Shown here: positions 1 to 7,687 of the stretch, piece after piece | How positions within the stretch are numbered: the stretch's first letter is position 1 | Layout of the letters: each line of letters begins with the position of its first letter | From: Sphingomonadales bacterium | GTDB taxonomy: Bacteria > Pseudomonadota > Alphaproteobacteria > Sphingomonadales > Sphingomonadaceae | Reading direction: 5' to 3' | Length of the DNA: 20,067 nt | Assembly: GCA_025360285.1 (NCBI GenBank) | Contig: JANYCM010000182.1 | Span: 1 to 20,067, forward strand | Position numbers and translations under genes: made by a program | The notes under the pieces: model-generated | What the model was told of the DNA's origin: nothing | What the model saw: only the letters and a program-made list of their open reading frames with translations | Database searches by the model: none

Positions 1-98
1 CGCAGATGCCGGCCGGCATCGGCCGAGGGTGCCACACAGCCCGCCACCGATCCGGCGGCGAGCAGGGCAAACAGGGCGCGGACGGGCCGGCGACGCAT
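1..98 (-). CDS. Outer-membrane lipoprotein, N-terminal part only (possible efflux-pump component)
   Basis: The gene runs off the left edge, so only the first 32 residues are visible. The ATG is the complement of 96-98. The protein starts with an arginine-rich n-region (MRRRP), a hydrophobic stretch rich in Ala and Leu, and a lipobox Val18-Ala19-Gly20-Cys21. This is a bacterial lipoprotein signal peptide, with Cys21 as the lipidated residue. The gene is divergent from a TetR-family regulator across a 92 bp gap with operator-like palindromes. Known examples of this arrangement are RND efflux operons whose NodT-type outer-membrane lipoprotein or another pump gene is repressed by the adjacent TetR protein. 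The lipoprotein leader is seen directly; the efflux role is inference from context, and any other lipoprotein remains possible. Confidence 0.6.
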   Translation of the reverse strand, partial: MRRRPVRALFALLAAGSVAGCVAPSADAGRHL

Positions 99-115
99 GA
101 AACACTATCCAATTG

Positions 116-130
116 ACCATACAGTATGGT
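116..130. promoter_or_regulatory. Perfect 15 bp inverted repeat, candidate operator
   Basis: ACCATAC-A-GTATGGT is a 7+1+7 perfect inverted repeat in the gap between the divergent lipoprotein and TetR genes. It lies inside a possible rightward promoter (TTGACC at 113-118, TATACC at 137-142, spacer 18), so a bound repressor would block the TetR gene's own transcription. Confidence 0.5.
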
Positions 131-134
131 TCGA

Positions 135-162
135 TTTATACCAGCTTGACCGTGTCGGTCAA
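135..162 (-). promoter_or_regulatory. Candidate leftward promoter for the lipoprotein gene
   Basis: On the minus strand TTGACC (complement of 157-162) and TATAAA (complement of 135-140) are separated by 16 bp, close to a sigma-70 promoter. The -35 hexamer is one arm of the 146-162 inverted repeat, so repressor binding would occlude it. The hexamers are seen directly; promoter activity is inferred. Confidence 0.4.
146..162. promoter_or_regulatory. Perfect 17 bp inverted repeat, candidate TetR operator
   Basis: TTGACCG-TGT-CGGTCAA is a 7+3+7 perfect inverted repeat lying 28 bp before the TetR start codon. TetR-family repressors usually bind short palindromes in the divergent gap next to their own gene, so this is the best candidate site for the 191-835 product. 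It overlaps the leftward -35 element. Confidence 0.6.
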
Positions 163-190
163 CGCACCAAAAAGGCCTTGCTGAAAAGAC

Positions 191-835
191 ATGAGGGACA
201 TGGCGATCATCACGGCGGCCGAAGCGCCCGCCATTCGCGGCGCCTCCCCACAGCGGCATCAGGCCATTCTGGCCGTCGCCCATGATGTGTTCCTGGAATT
301 TGGTTACGAAGGCGCGTCCATGTCGCAGGTCGCGGCGCGCCTCGGCGGCTCGAAGGGCACGCTCTACAGCTATTTCGACAGCAAGGAGGCGCTGTTTGAA
401 GCTCTGGTCGCCGAAAGCTGCGCCCGCAACAGCGCGGCGCTGTTCGAAGGCCCGGCCGACGCGCCGCTGGCCGACCGCTACCTGGCGATTGCACGGGCCT
501 ATATCACGCTGATCTGTTCGGATTGGGCGACCCGTATGCTCCAGATCATCGCCGTCGAGGCGCGGCGCCGGCCAGAAATTGGTCGGCTGTTCTATGCCAA
601 CGGCCCCGCCGCCGCCTTTGCCAATCTGGCAACGATCATCGCCGCCGATACGGCAGCGGGCGCGCTGACGGTTGATGATGCGGATTTTGCCGCCGAAACC
701 TTCACGGCGCTATGTCGCGGCACCTTGCATATCCGCCGGATGCTCGGCCAGGCCCCTGAACCCGATGGCGGGGCGGTGGACTTCAATGCCCGGCGCGCCG
801 TGGCGCAATTCCTGAAGCTTTACGCGGTGGTCTGA
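191..835 (+). CDS. TetR/AcrR-family transcriptional regulator
   Basis: A 214-residue protein, the usual length for the family. The N-terminal DNA-binding domain covers about residues 22-68, with the helix-turn-helix at roughly 42-61 (GASMSQVAARLGGSKGTLYS), followed by the family signature YFDSKEALFEAL. The C-terminal half is an all-alpha ligand-binding and dimerisation domain resembling the AcrR-type C-terminal domains. A second ATG at 200 is an alternative start; neither has a convincing Shine-Dalgarno sequence at normal spacing. The protein probably represses itself and the divergent lipoprotein gene through the inverted repeats at 116-130 and 146-162. Its 3' end overlaps the convergent glycosyltransferase gene by 16 bp. 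The family is certain; the ligand and regulon are inferred. Confidence 0.9.
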   Translation: MRDMAIITAAEAPAIRGASPQRHQAILAVAHDVFLEFGYEGASMSQVAARLGGSKGTLYSYFDSKEALFEALVAESCARNSAALFEGPADAPLADRYLAIARAYITLICSDWATRMLQIIAVEARRRPEIGRLFYANGPAAAFANLATIIAADTAAGALTVDDADFAAETFTALCRGTLHIRRMLGQAPEPDGGAVDFNARRAVAQFLKLYAVV

Positions 836-2256
836 AATCCCACCCGGCGCTGGCTGCTCCAGCTTTGCCGCCCGGTGAGGAAATACACCCAGCCCCAGAC
901 GGCACCGACATGGCGCAGCAACTGGAAACTGAAGGGTTCGAGCAACGAGGCGATGACCGCCGCCGCCGTGCTGCCGCGCCGCGTTTCCCCCGTCCAGCGC
1001 CGATAAACGCCGAGCGACCAAAGGTGAAAGGCCAGATCGAGGATGATCTTGGCACCGATGATCGCCGCCACTGGTGCCAGCACCGCCAGCCGGCCGGTGG
1101 CGATATAATAGACCAAAAGCCCAAAGGCGGTCAGGCCATAGACGGGTTGCAGCGTGTCGGCGGCCTTCACCGGCAACATGCGGGTGCCGAGGTCGCCATA
1201 GCGCGCATCCCCCACCATGTCGCGATACCAGAATTGCGTCTGCAGAAAGCCCCCGAACCAGCGCCGCCGCTGCTTCAGAAACGCGCCGATCGTGCCGGGG
1301 CTTTCGGTGCGGGCGCGCGCCGCGCCGATCACGGCGGTACCCCAGCCGAGGCCGCGCCCGTCGCCATAGCGGCGCAGGCGGTGGATGAGTTCATAATCCT
1401 CAACCAGGCAATCGGGATCAAAACCGCCGACACGGCGCAGCGCCTCGACGCGAAAACCGGCAAAGGCCCCCGAAATCAGCAACAGGCTGTGCAATTGCAT
1501 CCAGGCCTGCCGTGACAGGAAATTGCGGATATATTCATAGCCTTGGAACCATTCAAAGAACCGCCCGCTGAGCGATGGCCCGCACACCGGCGTCAGCACG
1601 CCGGTCGCCGCCACCAGCCGCGCATCGGCGGCAAACGCCGCGCGCATGGCGGCAACGGCGCCGGGTTCCAGCAGCGTATCGGCATCGACTGTGACGACGA
1701 CTTCGGTATCGACCAGCGGAATCGCGGCATTCAGCGCCCGCGCCTTGCCACCCTGCGGCAGCCGTAACCAGCGCAAGGCAGGCTGGACCGGGCTGGCGGC
1801 GCCGATGCTGCCCGGCGGCGGCAGCACCAGCCCGAAATCACGCGCCAGCAGCGCCGCCGTATCATCGCAGGAGCCATCGTCGGCGATCAGCACCAGGTCG
1901 GGCGGATCGGCCTGGGCGAACAGCGCCGCCAGCGTCACCGGCAGCACCAGCGCTTCGTTGTGCGCCGCGACAATCACCCCCAGTGTCACCCGCCGGCCGG
2001 GCGCTGGCGGTTCCACAGCGCGCAACAGCCGGCGTGACTGCACGAAGGTGAAGACCAGCAGCACCGTGTCATAGCCGACATAGGCCAGGCCCGTCGCCCA
2101 AGCCCATAGCCCGGTGAAATGAAAGGCGCCCCAGACCAGCACGGCCCAAACCAGCAGTACGCCGCCATGAATGGCGATGCTCGCCCAGGGCGTCGGCGGC
2201 GGCTGGCGACGCGGCGACGCGGCGGTCAGGGCGGCATCAAGATCAGCAGGGGTCAT
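820..2256 (-). CDS. Membrane-anchored family 2 glycosyltransferase
   Basis: Processive-type GT2 enzyme of 478 residues. Membrane helices lie near residues 28-72, then comes the GT-A catalytic domain (about 88-335), then further membrane helices (about 370-465). Visible motifs are DDGSCDD (about 126-132, nucleotide-sugar binding), the DAD metal site (about 191-193), EDYEL with the putative catalytic Asp (about 286-290) and QRRRW (about 329-333). The QxxRW-type motif is typical of enzymes that extend and export a polysaccharide, such as cellulose, hyaluronan or poly-GlcNAc synthases. The sugar and the product cannot be read from sequence. I chose the ATG at 2256 because the open frame upstream (to 2310) adds a non-conserved 18-residue lead and runs into the neighbour's control region. 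It converges on the TetR gene, overlapping its end by 16 bp, and no other polysaccharide genes are nearby. Confidence 0.85.
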   Translation of the reverse strand: MTPADLDAALTAASPRRQPPPTPWASIAIHGGVLLVWAVLVWGAFHFTGLWAWATGLAYVGYDTVLLVFTFVQSRRLLRAVEPPAPGRRVTLGVIVAAHNEALVLPVTLAALFAQADPPDLVLIADDGSCDDTAALLARDFGLVLPPPGSIGAASPVQPALRWLRLPQGGKARALNAAIPLVDTEVVVTVDADTLLEPGAVAAMRAAFAADARLVAATGVLTPVCGPSLSGRFFEWFQGYEYIRNFLSRQAWMQLHSLLLISGAFAGFRVEALRRVGGFDPDCLVEDYELIHRLRRYGDGRGLGWGTAVIGAARARTESPGTIGAFLKQRRRWFGGFLQTQFWYRDMVGDARYGDLGTRMLPVKAADTLQPVYGLTAFGLLVYYIATGRLAVLAPVAAIIGAKIILDLAFHLWSLGVYRRWTGETRRGSTAAAVIASLLEPFSFQLLRHVGAVWGWVYFLTGRQSWSSQRRVGFQTTA

Positions 2257-2324
2257 CGGATTCCGGAAGGTGAGGCAATGTGCTTCTAGACGTCGCCTTG
2301 CCATTGGCACCAGTTTATACGCAG

Positions 2325-2939
2325 ATGATGTCCAATTCGCCGCAGCCGCCGCGCCCGAAAGGCCCCACCGTGATCCAGCGCTACTCAGCCATCGCCATCC
2401 TGTTGCACTGGCTGGTGGCTGTGCTGATCACCATCAATGTGCTGCTGGCGCTGACGGTCGATTACTGGCCGGAAGCCTGGGCACGGCCGGTGATCGACAC
2501 GCATAAATCGATCGGCATCACCGTCCTTGGCCTCGCCCTGCTGCGGCTGTTGTGGCGGTTGGGGCACCGGCCGCCGCCGCTGCCGGCCAGCCTGCCGGCG
2601 ATCGAACGCCGCGGTGCCCAGGCGGCGCACTGGCTGCTCTATCTGCTGATCTTTGCGCTGCCCCTGTCAGGCTGGATGCATGATTCGGCGTGGAAGGACG
2701 CAGCGACCCACCCGATGCAATTGTTCAACGCCATCCCCTGGCCGCGCATCGGCATGATACAATCGCTCGATCCGGCCTTGAAGGAGCGCCTGCACGGGGT
2801 GTTCGGCGAAGCGCATGAACTGTTGGCCTATGCACTTTATGCACTGGTCTCACTCCACATCGCCGGCGCGCTGAAGCATCAATGGCGCGATGGCCATGCC
2901 GAACTGCAACGCATGTGGCCGGGCAAGCGCGGCGCCTGA
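2325..2939 (+). CDS. Cytochrome b561 family protein
   Basis: A small inner-membrane di-heme protein of about 204 residues with four transmembrane helices. Family features are the opening RYSAIAILLHWLVA, the conserved His in DTHKSIG, AHWLLY in the third helix, EAHELLAYAL, and LHIAGALKHQW at the end. The conserved histidines of the helices provide the axial heme ligands in this family, which moves electrons between quinone and periplasmic acceptors or handles superoxide. The ATG pair at 2325/2328 gives the N-terminus MMSNSP, in line with the short cytoplasmic tail of the family. An in-frame GTG at 2280 has a better Shine-Dalgarno match just upstream (AAGGTGAGG, 2267-2275) and would add 15 residues, so the start is open. 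It is divergent from the glycosyltransferase and its stop lies 8 bp from that of the convergent phosphopantetheinyl transferase. Confidence 0.88.
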   Translation: MMSNSPQPPRPKGPTVIQRYSAIAILLHWLVAVLITINVLLALTVDYWPEAWARPVIDTHKSIGITVLGLALLRLLWRLGHRPPPLPASLPAIERRGAQAAHWLLYLLIFALPLSGWMHDSAWKDAATHPMQLFNAIPWPRIGMIQSLDPALKERLHGVFGEAHELLAYALYALVSLHIAGALKHQWRDGHAELQRMWPGKRGA

Positions 2940-2947
2940 AATACCGG

Positions 2948-3583
2948 CTATGCCGCCACGGCCAGTGTGATCACCATGGTGCCGGTTTCCCGCGTCCAGC
3001 AGCGGGCGTGAAAGTCACCGCAGCGGGCGAACATAGTGGTGACGTTCAGCAATCGCGTCTCGATACTGTGCGGCGCAATATGGCGCGGTTCGCCGATCAA
3101 CTTGGCCACGGCCTCCTTGGCCGTCCAGCGGCGCAGCCATTGGGCCGGCCGGTCGCCGATGGCCAGTGACGCGATATGATCGGTTTCTTCAGGGCTCAGC
3201 ATGTCGGGCAACAGGGTGGCAGCATCAAGGGGCTCGCCATCCACGCCGAGGGCGACGCGGCCGGCGGCGATCACCGCGTCCGCACCGCGCCCCGACAGGC
3301 TGATGTGCCAGCCGGTCGGTGTGGTGACCAGCGGCGCGCCCGCCGCGCCGCGGTCAAAGCCGACCGCATCCGGGTGACAACCAGCCAGATGCGCGATCAG
3401 CGCCCGGGCCAGGCCGCGCCGCCACAACCGGCCGGCGCCATCGGCGGCCTGTGCCGCATCGGCGAGGTCATCGGCGCTGGGCCGCGCCGGCGTGACCCTG
3501 TCATCCCGGTTGACGTGCCAGACCACAAGCTCGGCAGGCAGCACCAGCCCCGCCAGCGCGCCGTGGTGCCACACCGGCGTCAC
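2948..3583 (-). CDS. Sfp-type 4'-phosphopantetheinyl transferase
   Basis: A 211-residue enzyme expected to move the phosphopantetheine arm of coenzyme A onto the conserved serine of carrier proteins, turning apo- into holo-form. Motifs in order are WHISLSG (about 92-98, matching the family's FNLSHS-like box), GVDGE (113-117, with Asp115 and Glu117 as Mg ligands as in GIDIE of Sfp) and RWTAKEAVAKL (152-162, the WxxKEAxxK signature with catalytic Glu157). Its start codon overlaps the stop of the synthetase gene upstream by 4 bp (ATGA at 3580-3583), so the two are almost certainly co-translated. The natural substrate is therefore very probably Ser585 of that synthetase. There is no sign of truncation. 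Confidence 0.93.
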   Translation of the reverse strand: MTPVWHHGALAGLVLPAELVVWHVNRDDRVTPARPSADDLADAAQAADGAGRLWRRGLARALIAHLAGCHPDAVGFDRGAAGAPLVTTPTGWHISLSGRGADAVIAAGRVALGVDGEPLDAATLLPDMLSPEETDHIASLAIGDRPAQWLRRWTAKEAVAKLIGEPRHIAPHSIETRLLNVTTMFARCGDFHARCWTRETGTMVITLAVAA

Positions 3584-6500
3584 GCCGCAGCGATCTGCGC
3601 CGGTGATCCTTCCCAGCTTGTGCCGGCCGGCAGGGTTTCGCCCTTCATCACCACCGACAGATCGCCAAGCTGTGCGTCGGCTCCCACTTCGGCGTCATAG
3701 AGCACGATGGCCAGCGAGCCGATGGTGGCGCGGTCGCCGATGCGGATGGCGCCGACCTTCATCACCCGGTCTTCGAACAAATGCGTCTGCAACCCGGCAA
3801 AATCATTCAACGCGACATCATCGCCGATGCTGACCAGATCATGTTCGGTCAGGTCCATGGTATCGGCATAGCAGCGCTTGCCGATGCGCGCACCCATCAG
3901 CCGCAAATACAGCGGCAGCCAGGGCGTGCCGCGCAGCGGTTCGAGCAGATTGGGCACGGCGAGATTCTCATAGGTCGCGGTAACCAGTTCGGTGCGCCAG
4001 ACGAATGTGCTCCACAACGGCTGGGTGGTGGGGCGATAACGGCCGATGACCAGCCATTTCAGCATCAGCACAAACAGCCCGCAGGCCAGCGCAAAGCCCA
4101 GATACAGCAGCGGAAAGGCCAGGGCGATGCGCCGGCCGGCATGCGGCAGATCGGCAATATCCCCGACGATGGTGAACAACAGGTCGAAAAAGGTCAGGAA
4201 CATGGTCAGCGACAGCAGCACGCGCACTGCCTCGATCGCCAGGCGGGTGATGATCAGCCGGCGCGACGGGTTGAAGCGCGCGCCTTCGTCGAACATCGTG
4301 CTAGTCTGGCGGACCGGCAACTGGATTGGCGGTGATCCGAACCAGGTGGTGCCGGCCTGCAGCGCCTTTTCGGGCGATGCGGGGGGCTTTGACAGCACGC
4401 CAATCAGCACTTCATCGCCGATCATCGTGCCGGTGGGCAACAGCGCCGAATTGCCGATGAAGCTGCGCCGGCCGATGCTGGTCTGCGCCAGAGTGATGCT
4501 ACCCGGCCCGATGCGCGCCGCGCCAAAGATCACCGAATCGGCGATGAAGCTTTCGGGGCCGATCTCGACCAGATCAGGGACGATGGCGCTGGCGGTGGAG
4601 ATTTCGGCGCGGCGGCCGATGCTGACACCCAGGGCGCGATACCAGGGGATGACATAGAGTGTCGCATAAATGGGATGCAGCAGGCGCAGCGCCAGATCAT
4701 TGATCTGCTGGACGAACCAGTAGCGAACATAGAAAAAACTGTTGAGGCTGTAGGTGCCCGGCGCGACGGTGCCGAGGATCAGGCGCTTGGCCGCCACCGT
4801 CAGGCTGCACATCAGCAGCACATAAGTCAGCGCGAGGATCGGCGAGAGCAGGATATAAGTATAGCCGGTCGTCGCCCAATCGATCTCGATCAGTGCGATC
4901 AGTCCCGGCGCGATCGGCAATATGGCGATCAGCGGCAGCAGCACGGCAGCGATGAACAGCCCGGCGGTGGTGGCAAAGCCGGTGTCGGCGGCGCCGGTGC
5001 TGGCCGGGCGCGGCGGTGCGGCGGCATCTCGCGCCGCCGGCGATCCGCCCCAGCTTTCGCCGGCCGGGATATGGGCACCACTGGCCAGCGCCGACAGATC
5101 CTCGAGCGCCGCGCCATCGCCGATGCTGGCATTGCGGCCGACCACCGCCATCGAACCGACAAAGGCGCCGCGGCCCAGCGTGACGGTGCCCAGCCGCAAC
5201 AGCCCGCGTTCAACCGACGAGGTGGCGAGCACCGACTGATCGCTGATGATCGCATCATCGCCGGCGCGGATCAGGTCGGCGGTATCGATTGACCCGGCGC
5301 CAATATGCACACGCGCCCCGACGCGAGCGCCCATCAGGCGATAATAAGTGCGGATCATCGGCGTGCCGGCCAGATACGGCGTGGCGGTGACGCCGATCAC
5401 CCGCCGCACCAGCCACCAGCGGAAATAATAACCGCCCCACAGCGGATAATCGCCGGCCTTGTAACGCCCGATGACCAGCCATTTGACCGCGATCGACAAG
5501 ATCATCGCGCCAAACGGAACCAGCATGAACGACAGCCCGCTGACCAGCAGCGCATCTAGCCGCGACATGTCATTGCTCAGCCACGTATAGGCCAGATAGG
5601 GGAAGAACCATTGCAGCCCGGCAATGGTGAAGATCGGCACCAGCGCGAGGGTCTGGGCCGTGACGCACAGCGCGCGCTTCCAGCCGGCGATGCGGTGGAA
5701 ACTGTCTTCGCCGATGGTCACCACCGGGGCGGCGGCGGCCATGCGCAGCGCCAGTGCTCGGATGTTGGGCGCGGCATAAACATCTTCCAGCGACAGCATT
5801 TCCAGCCCCGGCACCTTGCGCGCGGCGGAGACGAGGCGCGCCGCCTTCAGCGAATGGCCGCCCAGATCTTCGAACAGATCATCGAGCACCGATACCGGCT
5901 GCGGCGCAAAGCCTTCGGCCCAGACGCCATGCAGCTTGGCCTCCAGCCCGCTTCCCGGGCCGACGATCACGCGTTCGGCGGTGGTTTCGACCGCCGGGCG
6001 CTGCAACGCCTTGCGATCGATCTTGCCCGAGGCGGCGAGCGTCGGCAGCGCCGGCAGCAGCTCATATGCGGCCGGGCGCATATAATTGGGCAGGCGGTCG
6101 CGCACGGCGCTGCGCAGTGCCGAGAGGTCAACGCCTTCACCGGGCCGGGCGACGAGGAAGGCGGCAAGAAATTCCGACCCATCATCATCGCGGAACAATT
6201 GCACCACGGCCTGCGCGACGCCGGGCGCCTCGCCGATCACCGCCTCGATTTCGGCGAGTTCGACACGAAAGCCGCGGATCTTGACCTGGGTATCGATGCG
6301 GCCGACAAAATCGATATCGCCAGCGGCATCGAGGCGAACGAGATCGCCGGATCGGTAGATCGCCTCGGGTCCACCCGACAGGGTGTTGAACGGCGTCAGG
6401 GTGAATTTTTCGGCGGTCAAATCGGGCCGATTGAGATAGCCGGCGCCGACGCCTGGCCCGCCGATGACAAGTTCACCCTCCTGGCCGGCGGCCACGGGTT

Positions 6501-7605
6501 TCAGCGCCTCATCAACAATCCAGGCGGTATAGCCCGGCAGCGGCCGGCCGATGGTGATGCGCTGGCCGGGTTGCAGTTCGGTCCAGGTCGCGGTCACCGA
6601 AGTTTCGGTGGGGCCATAGGTGTTGAGCATCCGCAGCCCCGGCCGGGCAAAGCGCCGCGGCAGATCGGGAGGGCAGGCCTCCCCGCCCAGGTTGAGCAGG
6701 CGCAGGCTGGGGATATCCTGTTCGACCAGCGCCAGCAGCGACGGCACGACATGCCAGATCGTCACCCCGGCCGTCGCCAGCGATACGGCGATATCCGGCC
6801 CGGCGCTTGTCAGCGCGTCCGAAGCCACCAGCAACCGGGCACCGACGAAAAACGCGCTCCACATGGTTTCCACCGACATGTCGAAAGCCAGGCTGAAACC
6901 GCCAAAAACGGTGTCACCCTGATCGATGGCCAGAATGGCGCTTTCGGAACGGATGAGGTGGCAGATGTTGCGGTGGCGGATCATCACCCCCTTGGGTCGG
7001 CCGGTGGTTCCCGAGGTATAGATGATATAGGCCAGATCATCGGGGGTCGCGCCGGTTTCGCTGCGCGGCAGCGGCGCGATCGGCCGGGCGGCGAGGTCGC
7101 CCAGCACTTCGTCGATGGCCAGCACCGGCCGTTGCATGGCGGGCGCGCGGCCCGACAGCGTGAGGATCAGCGCGGCGTCACAGTCATCGGCAATGAAATC
7201 AATGCGATCCTGCGGGTTGCCCCAATCGACCGGCACATAGGCGGCACCGGCCCAGAGTGTGCCCAGGATCGCCATATATTGGTCAAGCCCGCGCGGCAGG
7301 CAGATGACCACCCGGCTGCCGCAGCCGATGCCGGCGGCGCGCAGCCGGTGCGCCAGGCCCAGCGCCCGGTCACGCAATTCATCATAGCTCCAGTGCGTCT
7401 TGCGGACCGAGGCTTCGTCGCTATCCAGCATCTGGACGGCGGTGGCCGACCAATGATGCCGCGCGGTGGCATCGAAAATCTCGTGGAGTAGTTCATCCCG
7501 CGCATAGGGTTCGCCGGGACGCAGCGCCGGAGTCGGTGCGATCGGCGCTTCGCGCGGGCTGGCCAGATCGGCGGGTGCGTTAGCGGGATCGATAAGGCTG
7601 GCCAT
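3580..7605 (-). CDS. Pls/PosA-like membrane non-ribosomal peptide synthetase (A-PCP plus three membrane/beta-helix repeats)
   Basis: A single protein of 1341 residues. The adenylation domain spans about 40-540, with core motifs YIIYTSGTTGRPKGVMI (A3, about 193-209), NTYGPTE (A5, 328-334), YRSGDLVR (A7, 417-424), VKIRGFRVE (A8, 441-449) and SGKIDRKAL (A10, 526-534). The carrier domain spans about 550-625, with LGGHSL and the phosphopantetheine-accepting Ser585. No condensation, epimerisation or thioesterase domain follows. Instead there are three repeats, each a pair of membrane helices (about 645-712, 880-940, 1120-1185), a KWLVIGRY-like segment (709, 939, 1183), and a hexapeptide-type beta-helix segment starting RLMGARVGARVHIG or similar (about 756-855, 988-1092, 1235-1335). 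This is the architecture and length of epsilon-poly-L-lysine synthetase of Streptomyces albulus, where the C-terminal part links one amino acid repeatedly into a homopolymer. By alignment to the PheA pocket the code is D242, M243, E246, H285, N305, G307, T329, V337, T338, K528; the Glu suggests a basic amino acid. The product is inferred, not shown. The gene overlaps its transferase by 4 bp. Confidence 0.93.
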   Translation of the reverse strand: MASLIDPANAPADLASPREAPIAPTPALRPGEPYARDELLHEIFDATARHHWSATAVQMLDSDEASVRKTHWSYDELRDRALGLAHRLRAAGIGCGSRVVICLPRGLDQYMAILGTLWAGAAYVPVDWGNPQDRIDFIADDCDAALILTLSGRAPAMQRPVLAIDEVLGDLAARPIAPLPRSETGATPDDLAYIIYTSGTTGRPKGVMIRHRNICHLIRSESAILAIDQGDTVFGGFSLAFDMSVETMWSAFFVGARLLVASDALTSAGPDIAVSLATAGVTIWHVVPSLLALVEQDIPSLRLLNLGGEACPPDLPRRFARPGLRMLNTYGPTETSVTATWTELQPGQRITIGRPLPGYTAWIVDEALKPVAAGQEGELVIGGPGVGAGYLNRPDLTAEKFTLTPFNTLSGGPEAIYRSGDLVRLDAAGDIDFVGRIDTQVKIRGFRVELAEIEAVIGEAPGVAQAVVQLFRDDDGSEFLAAFLVARPGEGVDLSALRSAVRDRLPNYMRPAAYELLPALPTLAASGKIDRKALQRPAVETTAERVIVGPGSGLEAKLHGVWAEGFAPQPVSVLDDLFEDLGGHSLKAARLVSAARKVPGLEMLSLEDVYAAPNIRALALRMAAAAPVVTIGEDSFHRIAGWKRALCVTAQTLALVPIFTIAGLQWFFPYLAYTWLSNDMSRLDALLVSGLSFMLVPFGAMILSIAVKWLVIGRYKAGDYPLWGGYYFRWWLVRRVIGVTATPYLAGTPMIRTYYRLMGARVGARVHIGAGSIDTADLIRAGDDAIISDQSVLATSSVERGLLRLGTVTLGRGAFVGSMAVVGRNASIGDGAALEDLSALASGAHIPAGESWGGSPAARDAAAPPRPASTGAADTGFATTAGLFIAAVLLPLIAILPIAPGLIALIEIDWATTGYTYILLSPILALTYVLLMCSLTVAAKRLILGTVAPGTYSLNSFFYVRYWFVQQINDLALRLLHPIYATLYVIPWYRALGVSIGRRAEISTASAIVPDLVEIGPESFIADSVIFGAARIGPGSITLAQTSIGRRSFIGNSALLPTGTMIGDEVLIGVLSKPPASPEKALQAGTTWFGSPPIQLPVRQTSTMFDEGARFNPSRRLIITRLAIEAVRVLLSLTMFLTFFDLLFTIVGDIADLPHAGRRIALAFPLLYLGFALACGLFVLMLKWLVIGRYRPTTQPLWSTFVWRTELVTATYENLAVPNLLEPLRGTPWLPLYLRLMGARIGKRCYADTMDLTEHDLVSIGDDVALNDFAGLQTHLFEDRVMKVGAIRIGDRATIGSLAIVLYDAEVGADAQLGDLSVVMKGETLPAGTSWEGSPAQIAAA

Positions 7606-7647
7606 GGCGGCGTCTTTACACGTTTCGCGCCTGAAGCGTCGCTGAAT

Positions 7648-7658
7648 GCAATTATTGC
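7648..7658. promoter_or_regulatory. 11 bp inverted repeat in the leader of the synthetase gene
   Basis: GCAAT-T-ATTGC is a perfect 5+1+5 repeat in the 82 bp gap between the regulator gene's stop (7688) and the synthetase start (7605). The gap is AT-richer than its surroundings and is the only place for a promoter private to the synthetase. I see no convincing -35/-10 pair and only a weak ribosome site (AAAG), so an operator role is a suggestion only. Confidence 0.3.
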
Positions 7659-7687
7659 GATTTAATCACCTCAGCTGCCGCCAAAGC

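Noticed and set aside
5611..7491. A 626-codon open frame on the plus strand, opposite the synthetase gene.
   Set aside because: It lies entirely antisense to a protein with clear A-domain motifs in a high-GC genome, where long antisense open frames are expected. Its translation is rich in Gln, Arg, His and Gly, with no recognisable domain.
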